Of a stretch of DNA of 64,000 bases, positions 17,341 through 27,142 are shown piece by piece. A program made the position numbers and the translations under genes. This DNA is from an uncultured Bacteroidia bacterium (GTDB lineage: Bacteria > Bacteroidota > Bacteroidia > Bacteroidales > UBA932), in NCBI GenBank assembly GCA_902801885.1, contig CADCJX010000006.1:1-64000 (forward strand), read 5' to 3'. Each line of letters begins with the position of its first letter. Within the stretch, counting starts at the first letter, position 1. The notes under the pieces were generated by a model. That model saw only the letters and a list, made by a program, of their open reading frames with translations, did no database searches and was not told the origin of the DNA.

Positions 17341-19593
17341 TTATCTGTATTTCTTGACCCTGGCGTCGTCGATGACTCCTGCCCAGTTCATTCCAAAAGC
17401 GAAGTCATACTTGTGACCATCTGCATCGACATGGCACTCCATGTCGCGCGGAACATCCTCGAACTGCTCTTCAACGGTCTTCATACCGGAAGGGAGCTGC
17501 ATAGGCAGCAAACCGGAAGGCTCTGAAGCTCCGCTGACAGTCTCAAGGATGGCTTGGTTCTGTACTCCGAAAGAGAGAAGGATGGCATCGGAATATCCTT
17601 CTATCTCACTCATGACCATAGGCCTGGAGATGCTTATGACAGTGATGACCGGTTTGTCACCCATGGCCTTGCGAGTGTCACGCACAAGCTGCATGTGGGA
17701 CTTGTTGGGAGTAGAAACTGTCTTCCCCTTGTAGGAGCGGTTGGTAAAAGCCTCGAGAGGATCACCTCCTGCAATGCTGGTTTCACGAGCGTATTCGGCT
17801 GTGTAATCTTCGTACTGGAGACTGATCGGGACGTAGCCGTTGCCACCCTTTTCACGGTCAGCCACACTGTAACCGCTGCCGGAAGCCGGAGCATTGATGA
17901 AAACTATCGCGAAATCAGCCTCCCTGGGATTATCTACCTTCTCATAATACTTGTCCACCATTGCATCCGCAACCGGATCGACCCAGCGTCCCTGGGCGGC
18001 CTGACCGCCGAACATGCCTCGACGGGCTTCCTCGTAGTACTTGGGAATATATACCTTGAGCCTGTTCTTCTGCGGCAGGACGTTACCATGGTTCTTCAGC
18101 ATTACAATGGACTTGAGCTGAGCCTGGTAACCGGCAGCCATGAATTCAGGGTTCCCTACGACCTTCTCAGTCTCGGCGGGATCCAGGTATGGATTCTCAA
18201 ACAGGCCGGTGCGGAAACTGTTGAGGAGAAGACGTACGGCCGATGTCTCGAAACGCTCACGGGCACTGGCCTCTCCATATTTCTCGACCCACATATTGTA
18301 AGCGTCGAGGACAGGGCCCTTCTCATTGTTGCCTCCGAACTGGTCGACTCCGGCCTCGATGACTTTGAAGTGACGCTCGGACTCGGTGAGGGTCTCCATC
18401 CCCCAGCACTTCCCCTCAAAGCCCTCGACATGTGCATAATCCTTGGTTATGTTCCAGTCTGTGCAGACTACCCCTTCGAAGCCATAAGTGTCACGGAGAA
18501 GATCGGTGATTATGTATTTGTTGTAGCTGTTTCCTGCATTGGCTCCCGAAGGATCCTGGTTCCAGGAAATGGTGTAGTAAGGCATGACGGCTGAAGCCAT
18601 GCCAGTCTTGCCTGCGAGTTTCAAGGCACCCTCGGTGAAAGGACGGATCTGCGTGGCAAAATTATTCCCTGGATAGACTGCGTACTTTCCATAGCTGTAG
18701 TGAGCATCGCGCCCACCTTCTTCCGGTCCTCCTGATGGCCAATGCTTTATCATTGCATTGACTGATTCATACCCCCATCCTCCACCGATTTCGGCTTCTC
18801 CTTCCGAGGTCTGGAAGCCGTCTACATATGCCCGAGCCATGTCGATGTCAAGCTCTGGATCCTCTCCAAAAGTACCGTTGAAGCGGCTCCAACGCGGCTC
18901 CGTCGCGAGGTCGATCTGAGGGGAAAGGGCTGTGGCGATGCCTAGGGCACGATATTCCTTGGAAGCTATACGACCGAATTCTTCGACCAGGCCGGGATCG
19001 AAGGTTGCAGCCATTCCAAGGCTCGAAGGCCACATGGAAATGGAGCCGCCATTGCCTGCATCGAATTCTGCAGTCGCCCTGGCACCATGTCTTGGATCGG
19101 AAGAATTGTTTGCCGGGATTCCATGACCTAAAGCTTCGACGAAAGCCTGGACGTTATTGTTCCATCTGGCTGCATCTGCAGAAGATGAGACCCGTGTCAT
19201 CAGTACCGCACGCAAGTTGTCTTCCTTGAGGAATTTGCGCTGGGCATCGGTGATTTCAGGTCCATTTATCGTCTGATGGCCACTGTAAAGCATCATGCCG
19301 GCAATCTCCTCAATGGAGAGCTTGGAAGCCAGATCCTTGGCACGGACAACCGGGTCCTTGCGCCAGTCTTCGTAGACATCCAGTTTGCCGTTACGATTCA
19401 GGTCCTTGAAGGCATAGCCACCTTTGGTGATGATGGTCACACCTGAAGCTGGACTGTAGCCAAGGGACTGCCCGCTTTTCTGCGTAACGAGATTGTACCC
19501 GTCCTTTGCTTCTTCCTGCCACTTCTGAGTGCAAGAAACGGCAACCGAACCTATGGTCAGGATGGTTGCCGTCAATTTGAGGAATGTATTCAT
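17341..19593 (-). CDS. GH3 beta-glucosidase-type glycosidase, lipoprotein
   Basis: The 750-residue product has a lipoprotein-like signal (Cys21 in VAVSC) and an EF-hand-like DLNRNGKLDVYEDW loop near residues 64-77, typical of one branch of exported Bacteroidetes GH3 enzymes. The (beta/alpha)8 and alpha/beta sandwich domains follow. The nucleophile is Asp379 in GVVCTDWN. Substrate cannot be read from sequence; beta-glucosidase or beta-xylosidase are the usual activities. It begins 11 bases after the infB stop and ends 11 bases before the GH78 start, so it should be translated from the same transcript as the translation-factor genes. Confidence 0.9.
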   Translation of the reverse strand: MNTFLKLTATILTIGSVAVSCTQKWQEEAKDGYNLVTQKSGQSLGYSPASGVTIITKGGYAFKDLNRNGKLDVYEDWRKDPVVRAKDLASKLSIEEIAGMMLYSGHQTINGPEITDAQRKFLKEDNLRAVLMTRVSSSADAARWNNNVQAFVEALGHGIPANNSSDPRHGARATAEFDAGNGGSISMWPSSLGMAATFDPGLVEEFGRIASKEYRALGIATALSPQIDLATEPRWSRFNGTFGEDPELDIDMARAYVDGFQTSEGEAEIGGGWGYESVNAMIKHWPSGGPEEGGRDAHYSYGKYAVYPGNNFATQIRPFTEGALKLAGKTGMASAVMPYYTISWNQDPSGANAGNSYNKYIITDLLRDTYGFEGVVCTDWNITKDYAHVEGFEGKCWGMETLTESERHFKVIEAGVDQFGGNNEKGPVLDAYNMWVEKYGEASARERFETSAVRLLLNSFRTGLFENPYLDPAETEKVVGNPEFMAAGYQAQLKSIVMLKNHGNVLPQKNRLKVYIPKYYEEARRGMFGGQAAQGRWVDPVADAMVDKYYEKVDNPREADFAIVFINAPASGSGYSVADREKGGNGYVPISLQYEDYTAEYARETSIAGGDPLEAFTNRSYKGKTVSTPNKSHMQLVRDTRKAMGDKPVITVISISRPMVMSEIEGYSDAILLSFGVQNQAILETVSGASEPSGLLPMQLPSGMKTVEEQFEDVPRDMECHVDADGHKYDFAFGMNWAGVIDDARVKKYR

Positions 19594-19604
19594 ATGATTG
19601 TTTG

Positions 19605-22406
19605 CTAATCGAGCGTCTGCTTGATCTCGGTTATTACGAAGGCCTCGATCATGTCACCGACCTTGATGTCGTTGAACTTCTCGATTCCGATACCGCACTC
19701 CATTCCGGCAGAAACTTCCTTGGCGTCGTCCTTGTTCCTCTTGAGGGATGCGATGTCACCGGTGTAGACCACGATACCGTCACGGATAAGGCGGCACTGG
19801 GACGTCTTGGCGATCTTTCCGTCACGTACGAGGCAACCGGCGATCGTTCCTACCTTGGAAATCTTGAAGGTCTGCTTGACCTCTGCGGTTCCGGTGATCT
19901 CCTCCTTCTTGATAGGCTCGAGCATACCTTCGATACCGTCCTTGACATCGTTGATCGCATCATAGATGACTGAATAAAGACGGATCTCGATACCTTGCTC
20001 GTCAGCAGTCTTCCTGGCGTCGGTGGAAGGACGGACCTGGAAACCGATGATAACGGCATCCGAGGCCTCTGCAAGGATCACATCAGACTCGGAAATGGCT
20101 CCGACAGCCTTGTGGATAACATTGACCCTGACCTGTTCGGTCGAGAGCTTGATGAGGGAATCGGAGAGGGCCTCGACGGAACCGTCCACGTCTCCCTTGA
20201 CGATGACGTTGAGTTCCTTGAAGTTGCCGATAGCGATACGGCGTCCGATCTCCTCAAGGGTCATGTGCTTCTGGGTCTTGATGCCCTGGATACGGATCAG
20301 CTGTTCACGCTTGTTGGCTATGCTCTTGGCCTCCTTTTCGTCAGCCATGACATTGAACTTGTCGCCAGCGCTCGGAGCACCGTTGAGGCCGAGGATCGAC
20401 ACCGGAGTTGAAGGGCCTGCCTCCTTGACCTTCTGGCCGCGTTCGTTGAACATGGCTTTGATACGTCCGTAGTAGCAGCCACTCAGGACCATGTCACCAG
20501 TCTTGAGGGTTCCGTCCTGGACAAGCACGGTGGCAAGGTAGCCACGCCCCTTGTCAAGGGAAGACTCGATGACAGCTCCCACTCCCCTCTTGTTGGGGTT
20601 GGCCTTGAGGTCGAGCAGGTCCGTTTCGAGGAGGACCTTCTCGAGGAGTTTGTCAACGTTGAGTCCCTTCTTGGCCGAAATCTCCTGGCTCTGGTACTTT
20701 CCACCCCATGCCTCGGTGAGGATGTTCATCTGTGAAAGTTGCTGGTATATCTTCTCCGGCATTGCTCCCGGCTTATCTATCTTGTTGATAGCAAAGACCA
20801 TGGGAACGCCTGCCGCCTGGGCGTGGTTGATAGCCTCGACTGTCTGGGGCATCACGGCGTCGTCTGCGGCGATGATGATGATGGCAAGGTCGGTGAGTTG
20901 GGCTCCACGGGCACGCATTGCCGTAAAGGCTTCATGTCCAGGAGTGTCCAGGAAGGTGATCCTGCGTCCGTCGGGAAGTTTCACGTTATATGCACCGATG
21001 TGCTGGGTGATACCTCCGGCCTCACCGGCGATGACGTTGGATTTACGGATATAGTCCAGCAAGGATGTCTTACCATGGTCGACATGACCCATAACCGTGA
21101 TCACCGGCGGGCGGGACACGAGGTCTTCTTCCCTGTCTTCCTGGCCGCCCATTTCTTCGATTTCCTCAGTCAGGTCAGCTGTGACGAACTCGACCTTGTA
21201 ACCGAACTGCTCGGCAACGAGAACAAGGGCCTCGGCGTCGAGTCTCTGGTTGATGGAAACCATGAGTCCAAGTTCCATGCAGGCCTTGATGACCTCATTG
21301 ACAGGGGTGTTGTTCATCAGGGTGGCGAGATCGTTCACGGTCACGAATTCGGTGACCTTAAGGACGGTCTTCTCGGCCATCACCTGAGCCATCTCCTCCT
21401 GGGTCCTGGCCGCAGCCTGTTCCCTCTTCTCCTTACGATATTTGGCTCCGAAGTTGTTCTTCTTGTTATCGTTCATCCTGGCGTAGGTCTCCTTGACCTG
21501 CTTCTGGATTTCCTTCTGCATCGCCTCCTGCTCTTCCTCGGTCATGGCCGGCTTGAAACGGTCGTTACCGCGACCACGCTTCCTGCCACCCTTGCCCTGG
21601 TCCTGGGCAGGACGGTTGTCCTTCTTCTTGGCATCCTTCCGGGAGTTGTTGTCAGCCTGTTTGCCTTCCTTTGCCACATCAACCTTCTGGCTGCCCTTGG
21701 CGATCCTCTCCCTCTTCTTACCGCTCTTCTTCTCGAACTGGGAAAGATCGATCTTACCGAGAACCTTGAAACCGGGGGCATCGGCAGGGACCGCTTCAGC
21801 CTGCTGCTCTTCTTCCGGACGCACACCAGTCTCCTCCGCAGGGGTTGTAGCGGGGATCTCCACGGGTGCTTCCGTTTTCACTTCAGGGGCCGGTTCTACA
21901 GGTGCAGGTGCAGGTTCAGGGACCGGTTCCGGAAGCGGCTCGGGCTCTGGCTCAGACACAGGTTCAGGTTCCGGAAGCGGTTCAGGCTCCGGCTCCGGGA
22001 TGGGTTCCGGTTCAGGCTCCGGGATTGGTTCCGGTTTGGGCTCCGGCTTGGGTTCAGGTTTCGGCTCCGGCTTGGGTTCCGGTTTAGGCTCGACCGGTGT
22101 GAACACATTGCTCTTGATGACGGTTTCCCTTACAGGTTCGTCAAATTCTTCTTCACGAGCAGTCTCCTGCTGTTTCCTTGAAGTCTTCTCAAGGATTTCC
22201 GTGAGCTTGATGTCCACCTTTTCGGAAGCCTTCTTCATCTCAAGGTCCTTTCCGAACTGCTTCTCAATGGCGCCGAGATGCTCATCCGAAATCTTGGCAT
22301 TCGGATTGGCATCAACCTCGACACCCTGACTCACCAGAAAGTCCACAAGGTTCTGAAGCCCGATATTGTAAGTACGAATGATTTTATTCAGTCTGATTTC
22401 TCCCAT
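19605..22406 (-). CDS. infB: translation initiation factor IF-2
   Basis: The 933-residue GTPase brings initiator tRNA to the 30S subunit. I chose the ATG at 22406 because it starts the IF2N domain ([16 protein letters not shown]); an in-frame ATG at 22454 lies before the end of nusA and only adds linker residues. Order: IF2N, a long Pro/Glu/Lys repeat linker, a basic linker, a second IF2N-like domain, then the G domain with [17 protein letters not shown] and NKIDKP, followed by domains II-IV. It is downstream of nusA by 37 bases, in the classic rimP-nusA-infB order. Two glycosidase genes follow at 11-base spacing. Confidence 0.97.
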   Translation of the reverse strand: MGEIRLNKIIRTYNIGLQNLVDFLVSQGVEVDANPNAKISDEHLGAIEKQFGKDLEMKKASEKVDIKLTEILEKTSRKQQETAREEEFDEPVRETVIKSNVFTPVEPKPEPKPEPKPEPKPEPKPEPIPEPEPEPIPEPEPEPLPEPEPVSEPEPEPLPEPVPEPAPAPVEPAPEVKTEAPVEIPATTPAEETGVRPEEEQQAEAVPADAPGFKVLGKIDLSQFEKKSGKKRERIAKGSQKVDVAKEGKQADNNSRKDAKKKDNRPAQDQGKGGRKRGRGNDRFKPAMTEEEQEAMQKEIQKQVKETYARMNDNKKNNFGAKYRKEKREQAAARTQEEMAQVMAEKTVLKVTEFVTVNDLATLMNNTPVNEVIKACMELGLMVSINQRLDAEALVLVAEQFGYKVEFVTADLTEEIEEMGGQEDREEDLVSRPPVITVMGHVDHGKTSLLDYIRKSNVIAGEAGGITQHIGAYNVKLPDGRRITFLDTPGHEAFTAMRARGAQLTDLAIIIIAADDAVMPQTVEAINHAQAAGVPMVFAINKIDKPGAMPEKIYQQLSQMNILTEAWGGKYQSQEISAKKGLNVDKLLEKVLLETDLLDLKANPNKRGVGAVIESSLDKGRGYLATVLVQDGTLKTGDMVLSGCYYGRIKAMFNERGQKVKEAGPSTPVSILGLNGAPSAGDKFNVMADEKEAKSIANKREQLIRIQGIKTQKHMTLEEIGRRIAIGNFKELNVIVKGDVDGSVEALSDSLIKLSTEQVRVNVIHKAVGAISESDVILAEASDAVIIGFQVRPSTDARKTADEQGIEIRLYSVIYDAINDVKDGIEGMLEPIKKEEITGTAEVKQTFKISKVGTIAGCLVRDGKIAKTSQCRLIRDGIVVYTGDIASLKRNKDDAKEVSAGMECGIGIEKFNDIKVGDMIEAFVITEIKQTLD
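21885..22091 (-). repeat. Pro-Glu/Lys coding repeat in infB
   Basis: About 69 codons of alternating proline with Glu, Lys, Ile or Leu ([11 protein letters not shown] changing to [11 protein letters not shown]) form a stiff, charged linker between IF2N and the rest of IF-2. At DNA level it is a degenerate 6- and 12-base tandem repeat prone to length variation. Confidence 0.85.
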
Positions 22407-22443
22407 ATTCAACCCCTTTAAATTAATATTTGTCCGGTCCGGA

Positions 22444-23709
22444 CTAGTCTTCAAATTCTGCCTTCAAGATCCTGAACACCTCGGCTACGGTCTCGTCCTC
22501 GAGATCGGCCCTCTTTGCGATGTCTTCAGGAGAGAATGCAAGCACACTCTTGGCCGTGTCGCAACCGATCGCCTCAAGACGGTCGATGACCCACTGGTCA
22601 ATCTCATTGTCGAACTCGCTGAGGAGGACATCTTCCTCTTCCTGCATCTCTTCCTTGGAAAGCTCCCTCCAGACTTCGATCTCTCGCCCGACGAGCATTC
22701 CCGCAAGCTTGATGTTGCAGCCGCCGCGGCCGATTCCCTTCTTGACTTCGTCAGGCTGCATGTAGACCTTGATCTTGTCCTTGTCAGAAGAGCCCAGGTC
22801 GATGGAAGAGACCCTGGCCGGGTTCAGAGCCCTTTGGATAAGGAGCTGTGTGTTGGAGGTCCACTGGAGCACGTCTATGTTCTCGTTACGGAGCTCACGG
22901 ACTATTCCAAGGATCCTGGATCCCTTGACACCGATGCAGGCGCCGATAGGGTCTATCCTTTCGTCGTAGGACTCGACAGCCACCTTGGCACGCTCACCAG
23001 GGACGCGGACGACCTTCTTGATCGTGATGAGTCCGTCGAATATCTCGGGCACCTCAAGCTCGAAAAGCTTCTCGAGGAACTCGTTGGAAGTCCTTGAAAG
23101 AGTGATGTATGGCGTGGTGTTGTTCTTCATCTCCACACTCTTGATAATGGCGCGGATCGTGTCACCCTTCTTGAACCTTTCCCCGGGAATCTGCTCGTTC
23201 TTCGGGAGATGCAGCTCATTGCTGTCCTCGTCGAGGATGATGACTTCCTTGGACCATGTCTGGTAGATCTCTCCAGTGAATATCTCGCCGACCTTGTCGG
23301 AATACTCCTTGAAGACATTTGCCTTGTCGATGTCCATGATCCTGCCCTGGAGGTTCTGGCGGATGTTCAGTATACCCCTCCTGCCGAAAGATGCGAGGGA
23401 GAGTTTCTTGGTGTAGACATCACCTATCTCGTAATCGTCGTCACCAGTCTCCTCCTTGATCTGCTCAAGGGTGATCTGGGTGTTGGGATTCTCCACTTCC
23501 TCGACTATGTCGAAGTTCTGGTAGATCTCGCAGTCTCCCTTGTCGACGTTGATGATCACATCGAAATTGTCGGAGGAGCCATAGGTCTTGGCGATCTGGG
23601 TGAGGAACACGTCCTTGAGCACACCCATCATGACAGGCCTGTCAATGTTCTTCTCTTCCTTGAAATCCTTGAAGGCATCAATCAGAGTAATTTCGTCTTT
23701 CTTTTCCAT
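22444..23709 (-). CDS. nusA: transcription termination/antitermination factor NusA
   Basis: The 421-residue RNA polymerase-binding factor has an N-terminal polymerase-binding domain (about 1-125), an S1 domain (about 130-200, '[19 protein letters not shown]'), and two KH domains, with '[14 protein letters not shown]' in the first and '[20 protein letters not shown]' in the second. A short acidic C-terminal helix region follows instead of the two long E. coli repeats; this short form is usual outside Proteobacteria. It lies nine bases after rimP and 37 bases before the chosen infB start, on one transcript. Confidence 0.96.
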   Translation of the reverse strand: MEKKDEITLIDAFKDFKEEKNIDRPVMMGVLKDVFLTQIAKTYGSSDNFDVIINVDKGDCEIYQNFDIVEEVENPNTQITLEQIKEETGDDDYEIGDVYTKKLSLASFGRRGILNIRQNLQGRIMDIDKANVFKEYSDKVGEIFTGEIYQTWSKEVIILDEDSNELHLPKNEQIPGERFKKGDTIRAIIKSVEMKNNTTPYITLSRTSNEFLEKLFELEVPEIFDGLITIKKVVRVPGERAKVAVESYDERIDPIGACIGVKGSRILGIVRELRNENIDVLQWTSNTQLLIQRALNPARVSSIDLGSSDKDKIKVYMQPDEVKKGIGRGGCNIKLAGMLVGREIEVWRELSKEEMQEEEDVLLSEFDNEIDQWVIDRLEAIGCDTAKSVLAFSPEDIAKRADLEDETVAEVFRILKAEFED

Positions 23710-23718
23710 TATCAGTTA

Positions 23719-24195
23719 TTATTTCTTGAATTCTACATGCGGTTTCACGGAATTGATCTCAGAGAAGAGGAACCTGTCCTCATGCTCCACGGTCACTTTT
23801 TTCTTCTTCCCCTCAACGGTTTCCTTTCTGGAATAGCGAAGGGAGATTCCTTCATCGTCGGCGGCGGTAAGGACTCCGGTGAGTTTTGCCCCGCCCTTAA
23901 GCAGGGCTACTACAGGTGACCCCACGGCCTTCCTGTACTGGCCGGCCACCTTGAACGGCTGGTCGAGGCCAGCGGAAGAGACGGTTAGTGAATAGTCTTC
24001 CACGTCCTTGTCGAAGGCTGCGAGGAAGGCATCGTTGACAGCGACACAGTCATCCAGCTCAACGTCTCCGACCTCTTTCTCTATGGAGATGACCACGTCG
24101 TTATCCTTGCTCAGGGTAATGTCAACAAGGAAACAGCCTCGCTGTTCCACCGCTGCCCTGATGGTTTTTTCTATCAATTCCTTTTCCATTGTCAT
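23719..24195 (-). CDS. rimP: ribosome maturation factor RimP
   Basis: The 158-residue protein helps 30S subunit assembly. It shows the N-terminal alpha/beta domain ('GCFLVDITLSKDNDVVISIEK') and the family signature around 'YSLTVSSAGLDQPFK', then a C-terminal SH3-like domain with 'LTGVLTAADDEGISL'. Two starts are possible, 24195 and 24189 (MTM); I kept the first. It is the first gene of the rimP-nusA-infB string. A -7-like box lies about 50 bases upstream. Confidence 0.92.
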   Translation of the reverse strand: MTMEKELIEKTIRAAVEQRGCFLVDITLSKDNDVVISIEKEVGDVELDDCVAVNDAFLAAFDKDVEDYSLTVSSAGLDQPFKVAGQYRKAVGSPVVALLKGGAKLTGVLTAADDEGISLRYSRKETVEGKKKKVTVEHEDRFLFSEINSVKPHVEFKK

Positions 24196-24244
24196 AAAAC
24201 AAAAGATAGGAGACGCTCATCGTCACCTATCTCTCTCAACATTG

Positions 24245-24252
24245 CAAAGGTA
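24245..24252 (-). promoter_or_regulatory. candidate -7 box for the rimP-nusA-infB transcript
   Basis: Minus-strand TACCTTTG (TAnnTTTG), about 50 bases before the rimP ATG. A TTTG lies only 12 bases upstream, too close for a standard -33 box, so the call is moderate. Confidence 0.45.
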
Positions 24253-24323
24253 ATGATTATTTGGCAAAAATGAAAATTAATTGCTTTCTTTGTGGACTAT
24301 TTGAAGTTTTTGAAACAACCGAG

Positions 24324-25313
24324 ATGGAATTTACCGCGAAGCAACTCGCTCAAGTTTTAAAAGGAACGGTGGAGGGAGACCCTCAGGTCAAAGTCACTTC
24401 GTTCGCCAAGATTGAGCACGGAAAACCTGGACAACTATGTTTCTACGCCAACCCTAAGTACGAAAAATACGTCTACACTTGCAAGGCCAGCGCCCTGCTG
24501 GTCAACAATGATTTCCAGCCCAGGGAAGCCGTGACGCCGACTCTGATCAGGGTTGAAGATGCCTACAAGGCTCTTGCTGACCTTCTCAAGTACGCAGCCA
24601 CCCAAAAACGCACGGACCGTCGCCACAGGGGATTCCGCTCATCATGGTTCCTCACGAGCAAGTTCGGCAAGAAAGTGTATCTCGGCAGCCATTCCTATGT
24701 CGGTCATCACGCAAGGATCGGGGACTACACGAAAATCTACGAGAATGTCTATGTCGGCGACAACACCGTCATCGGCAAACATTGCATAATCTATCCGGGA
24801 GTCGTCATCTACCCTGGTATGGTAATAGGCGATAACGTGATAATCCATGCCAATGCAGTGATCGGATCCGACGGCTTCGGCAACGCACCTCTCCCGGACG
24901 GCACCTGGGAAAAGATCGAGCATCTCGGCAACGTGATCATCGGAGATAATGTCGAGATCGGAGCCGGCACTACCATCGACCGCTCCGAGATGGAATCCAC
25001 CATCATCGGCAAGGGTGTCAAGATCGACAACCTCTGCCAGATCGCCCATAATGTCCAGATCGGGGAGAACACCGTCATGGCGGCCCAGTGCGGAATAGCC
25101 GGTTCTACGAAGATTGGGAAGAACTGCATCCTCGCCGGCCAGGTCGGTATCGCGGGACATCTCGAAATTGCAGACAACACCACTCTTGGTGCTCAGGCCG
25201 GTGTCATCGGTAACATCAAGGAGCCAGGACAAACCCTTCTCGGTTCACCTTGCATCCCCATCAGGAACTATCTCCGCAGCTACGCCGTGTTCAAGAAACA
25301 GGGAGGCCAGTAA
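24324..25313 (+). CDS. lpxD: UDP-3-O-(3-hydroxyacyl)glucosamine N-acyltransferase
   Basis: The 329-residue acyltransferase adds the N-linked hydroxyacyl chain in lipid A synthesis. I chose the ATG at 24324 because it begins the family N-terminus ([20 protein letters not shown]); the earlier ATG at 24261 adds 21 unrelated residues. An N-terminal uridine-binding domain is followed by a left-handed beta-helix of hexapeptide repeats from about residue 110, with the catalytic His in [10 protein letters not shown]. It precedes lpxC, lpxA and the WbqC-like gene on the same strand; lpxC also has its own promoter. Confidence 0.95.
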   Translation: MEFTAKQLAQVLKGTVEGDPQVKVTSFAKIEHGKPGQLCFYANPKYEKYVYTCKASALLVNNDFQPREAVTPTLIRVEDAYKALADLLKYAATQKRTDRRHRGFRSSWFLTSKFGKKVYLGSHSYVGHHARIGDYTKIYENVYVGDNTVIGKHCIIYPGVVIYPGMVIGDNVIIHANAVIGSDGFGNAPLPDGTWEKIEHLGNVIIGDNVEIGAGTTIDRSEMESTIIGKGVKIDNLCQIAHNVQIGENTVMAAQCGIAGSTKIGKNCILAGQVGIAGHLEIADNTTLGAQAGVIGNIKEPGQTLLGSPCIPIRNYLRSYAVFKKQGGQ

Positions 25314-25318
25314 CAATC

Positions 25319-25350
25319 TTTGTCATTTCGGAATAACCTTCTTATCTTTG
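25319..25350 (+). promoter_or_regulatory. promoter of lpxC
   Basis: -33 box TTTG at 25319-25322, 20-base spacer, -7 box TATCTTTG at 25343-25350. This is a full consensus match. It lets lpxC-lpxA-wbqC be made apart from lpxD. Confidence 0.8.
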
Positions 25351-25378
25351 CGGACTGTTTTTTGCAGTAAACAGTCCG
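25351..25378 (+). promoter_or_regulatory. perfect 10-bp inverted repeat at the lpxC transcript start
   Basis: CGGACTGTTT at 25351-25360 and its exact reverse complement at 25369-25378, separated by eight bases. It begins right after the -7 box and ends 11 bases before the lpxC ATG. It could be an operator for a dimeric regulator or a 5' leader hairpin that controls lpxC translation. Confidence 0.6.
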
Positions 25379-25389
25379 ACAAGATAATT

Positions 25390-26319
25390 ATGACCATCAA
25401 AAAGCAGAAGACACTCAACCAGGAATACGTTTTCAGCGGCAAGGGCCTTCACACGGGCCAGGTCGCCAAAATGGTACTCAAGCCTGCAGGCGTAAACACA
25501 GGTGTTGTTTTCCACCGTACTGATCTCGGAGACGAGGCTTTCGTGGAAGCAATTGCCGAGAACGTCTCTTCTACTGCCAGAAGCACTACAATTGCCAAAG
25601 GAGAGGCATCGGTCTCTACAATCGAACACTTGATGTCAGCACTGGCCGGAATGGGAGTCGACAATGTCATCATCGAGATCGACAATGTCGAAGTACCCAT
25701 CCTCGACGGCAGCGCCCGTTACTATGTCGAGGCCTTCAAGAAAGACGGGCTGAAAGAGCAAGACACAGCCAAGGAGTATATCACGCTGCCTGGTGAAATC
25801 GAAATCGCCGACGAGAAGACAGGCTCTTACATTAAAGTCATCCCTTCAGAAACTCCTTCCATCGATCTTACGGTTGACTTCGGCTCCAAGGTTCTCGGCG
25901 TCCAGAAGGCCCATTGGGACTGCGGTACCGACTATTCTTACGAAATCGCTCCTTGCCGGACATTCGTGTTCTTCCATGAGATCGAGTACCTTTTCCAGAA
26001 CAATCTGGTGAAAGGCGGTGATGTCGAAAATGCGATAGTAATAGTTGAACATCCCGTAACCAAGGAGCAGGTCGACAGGCTGGCCGGACTGTTCAATGTG
26101 CCATCCCTTGAGATCGACAGCAACGGCTATCTAAACAATCTGCAGTTGCATTTCCCTGACGAATGCGGCCGGCACAAGCTGCTGGATCTCATCGGTGACC
26201 TCTCGCTGGCTGGAGGATTGGTCAATGCCAGGGTTGAAGCCTTCAAACCCGGTCATTCGATCAACACCAGGATGGCCAAGGCCATAAGGGAAGTTCTCTC
26301 TAAACTAAACAATAAATAG
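25390..26319 (+). CDS. lpxC: UDP-3-O-acyl-N-acetylglucosamine deacetylase (stand-alone LpxC)
   Basis: The 309-residue Zn enzyme performs the committed step of lipid A synthesis. Metal ligands and catalytic residues are seen in 'STIEHLMSALAGMGVDN' (first His) and 'ECGRHKLLDLIGD' (second His and Asp). The start MTIKKQKTLNQEYVFSGKGLHTG is right for the family. Unlike many Bacteroidetes, where LpxC is fused to a FabZ dehydratase (about 460 residues), this protein stops at the normal E. coli-like length. lpxA follows four bases after the stop. Expression is probably set by the promoter and inverted repeat just upstream. Confidence 0.96.
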   Translation: MTIKKQKTLNQEYVFSGKGLHTGQVAKMVLKPAGVNTGVVFHRTDLGDEAFVEAIAENVSSTARSTTIAKGEASVSTIEHLMSALAGMGVDNVIIEIDNVEVPILDGSARYYVEAFKKDGLKEQDTAKEYITLPGEIEIADEKTGSYIKVIPSETPSIDLTVDFGSKVLGVQKAHWDCGTDYSYEIAPCRTFVFFHEIEYLFQNNLVKGGDVENAIVIVEHPVTKEQVDRLAGLFNVPSLEIDSNGYLNNLQLHFPDECGRHKLLDLIGDLSLAGGLVNARVEAFKPGHSINTRMAKAIREVLSKLNNK

Positions 26320-26323
26320 AATC

Positions 26324-27136
26324 ATGAATATTATTTCTCCTCTTGCATCTGTAAGTTCCAAAGCCATTCTCGGTGACAACATCGAGATCGGTCCCTTTGC
26401 CTTCGTCGACGATGATGTCGAGATCGGTGACGGATGCAAGATATTCCCTCACGCTACGGTTTTCCAGTACGTGAAGATGGGAAAGAACTGCCAGATCTAT
26501 CCCGGTGCTGTAGTCGGGGCTGTCCCACAGGATCTCAAGTTCGATGGTGAAGTCACTTCCGTCGAGCTGGGAGACAACGTTACCGTACGCGAATGCGCGA
26601 CAATCAACCGCGGAACCAAGGCCAGCGGCAAGTATGTTACCAAAATCGGCAACGACACCCTGATAATGTCTTATTCCCATGTAGCCCACGACTGCGTGAT
26701 CGGAGACCATTGCATCCTCGTCAGCTATGTCGGCCTGGCAGGAGAGACCCAGATCGATGACTGGGCTATCATCGGAGGCGGTGCCAAAGCCCACCAGTTT
26801 ACCAAGGTCGGCTGTCACGCAATGGTCGGAGGCATGTCCAAGATCAACAAGGACGTCCCGCCTTACGTCCTCTGCGGAAGGGAGCCTATCAGTTATGCCG
26901 GAGTCAACATTGTAGGCCTGCGCAGGAGAGGATTCTCTCCGGATGTCATCCGCAACATAAAGGACATCTACGAGACAATCTACTACGCCGGATACAACAT
27001 CTCTGACGGATGCGCAAAGGTCGAAGCCGGATTCCCACAGAGCGAAGAAAGAGACGCCATCCTCGATTTCATAAAGAGCTCCAAGCGCGGAATCATCCGT
27101 GCTAGCGACATGCACGAGAAGGGCCAGTTCGAATAG
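26324..27136 (+). CDS. lpxA: UDP-N-acetylglucosamine acyltransferase
   Basis: The 270-residue enzyme adds the first hydroxyacyl chain of lipid A. It is built of hexapeptide repeats from residue 5 to about 190 forming a beta-helix, with the catalytic His in SYSHVAHDC, the 'GLRRRGFS' region at about 205, and a C-terminal helical domain. The length fits the family. It lies four bases after lpxC and six bases before the WbqC-like gene, so the three are co-translated. Lipid A synthesis genes lpxD, lpxC and lpxA are thus together, with FabZ absent. Confidence 0.97.
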   Translation: MNIISPLASVSSKAILGDNIEIGPFAFVDDDVEIGDGCKIFPHATVFQYVKMGKNCQIYPGAVVGAVPQDLKFDGEVTSVELGDNVTVRECATINRGTKASGKYVTKIGNDTLIMSYSHVAHDCVIGDHCILVSYVGLAGETQIDDWAIIGGGAKAHQFTKVGCHAMVGGMSKINKDVPPYVLCGREPISYAGVNIVGLRRRGFSPDVIRNIKDIYETIYYAGYNISDGCAKVEAGFPQSEERDAILDFIKSSKRGIIRASDMHEKGQFE

Positions 27137-27142
27137 TAGGCC

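Noticed and set aside
20739-22181. A 480-codon plus-strand frame opposite infB
   Set aside because: It is a mirror of the infB coding frame, with arginine/phenylalanine-rich runs that reflect the Pro/Glu repeat. infB is certain, so this is a shadow.
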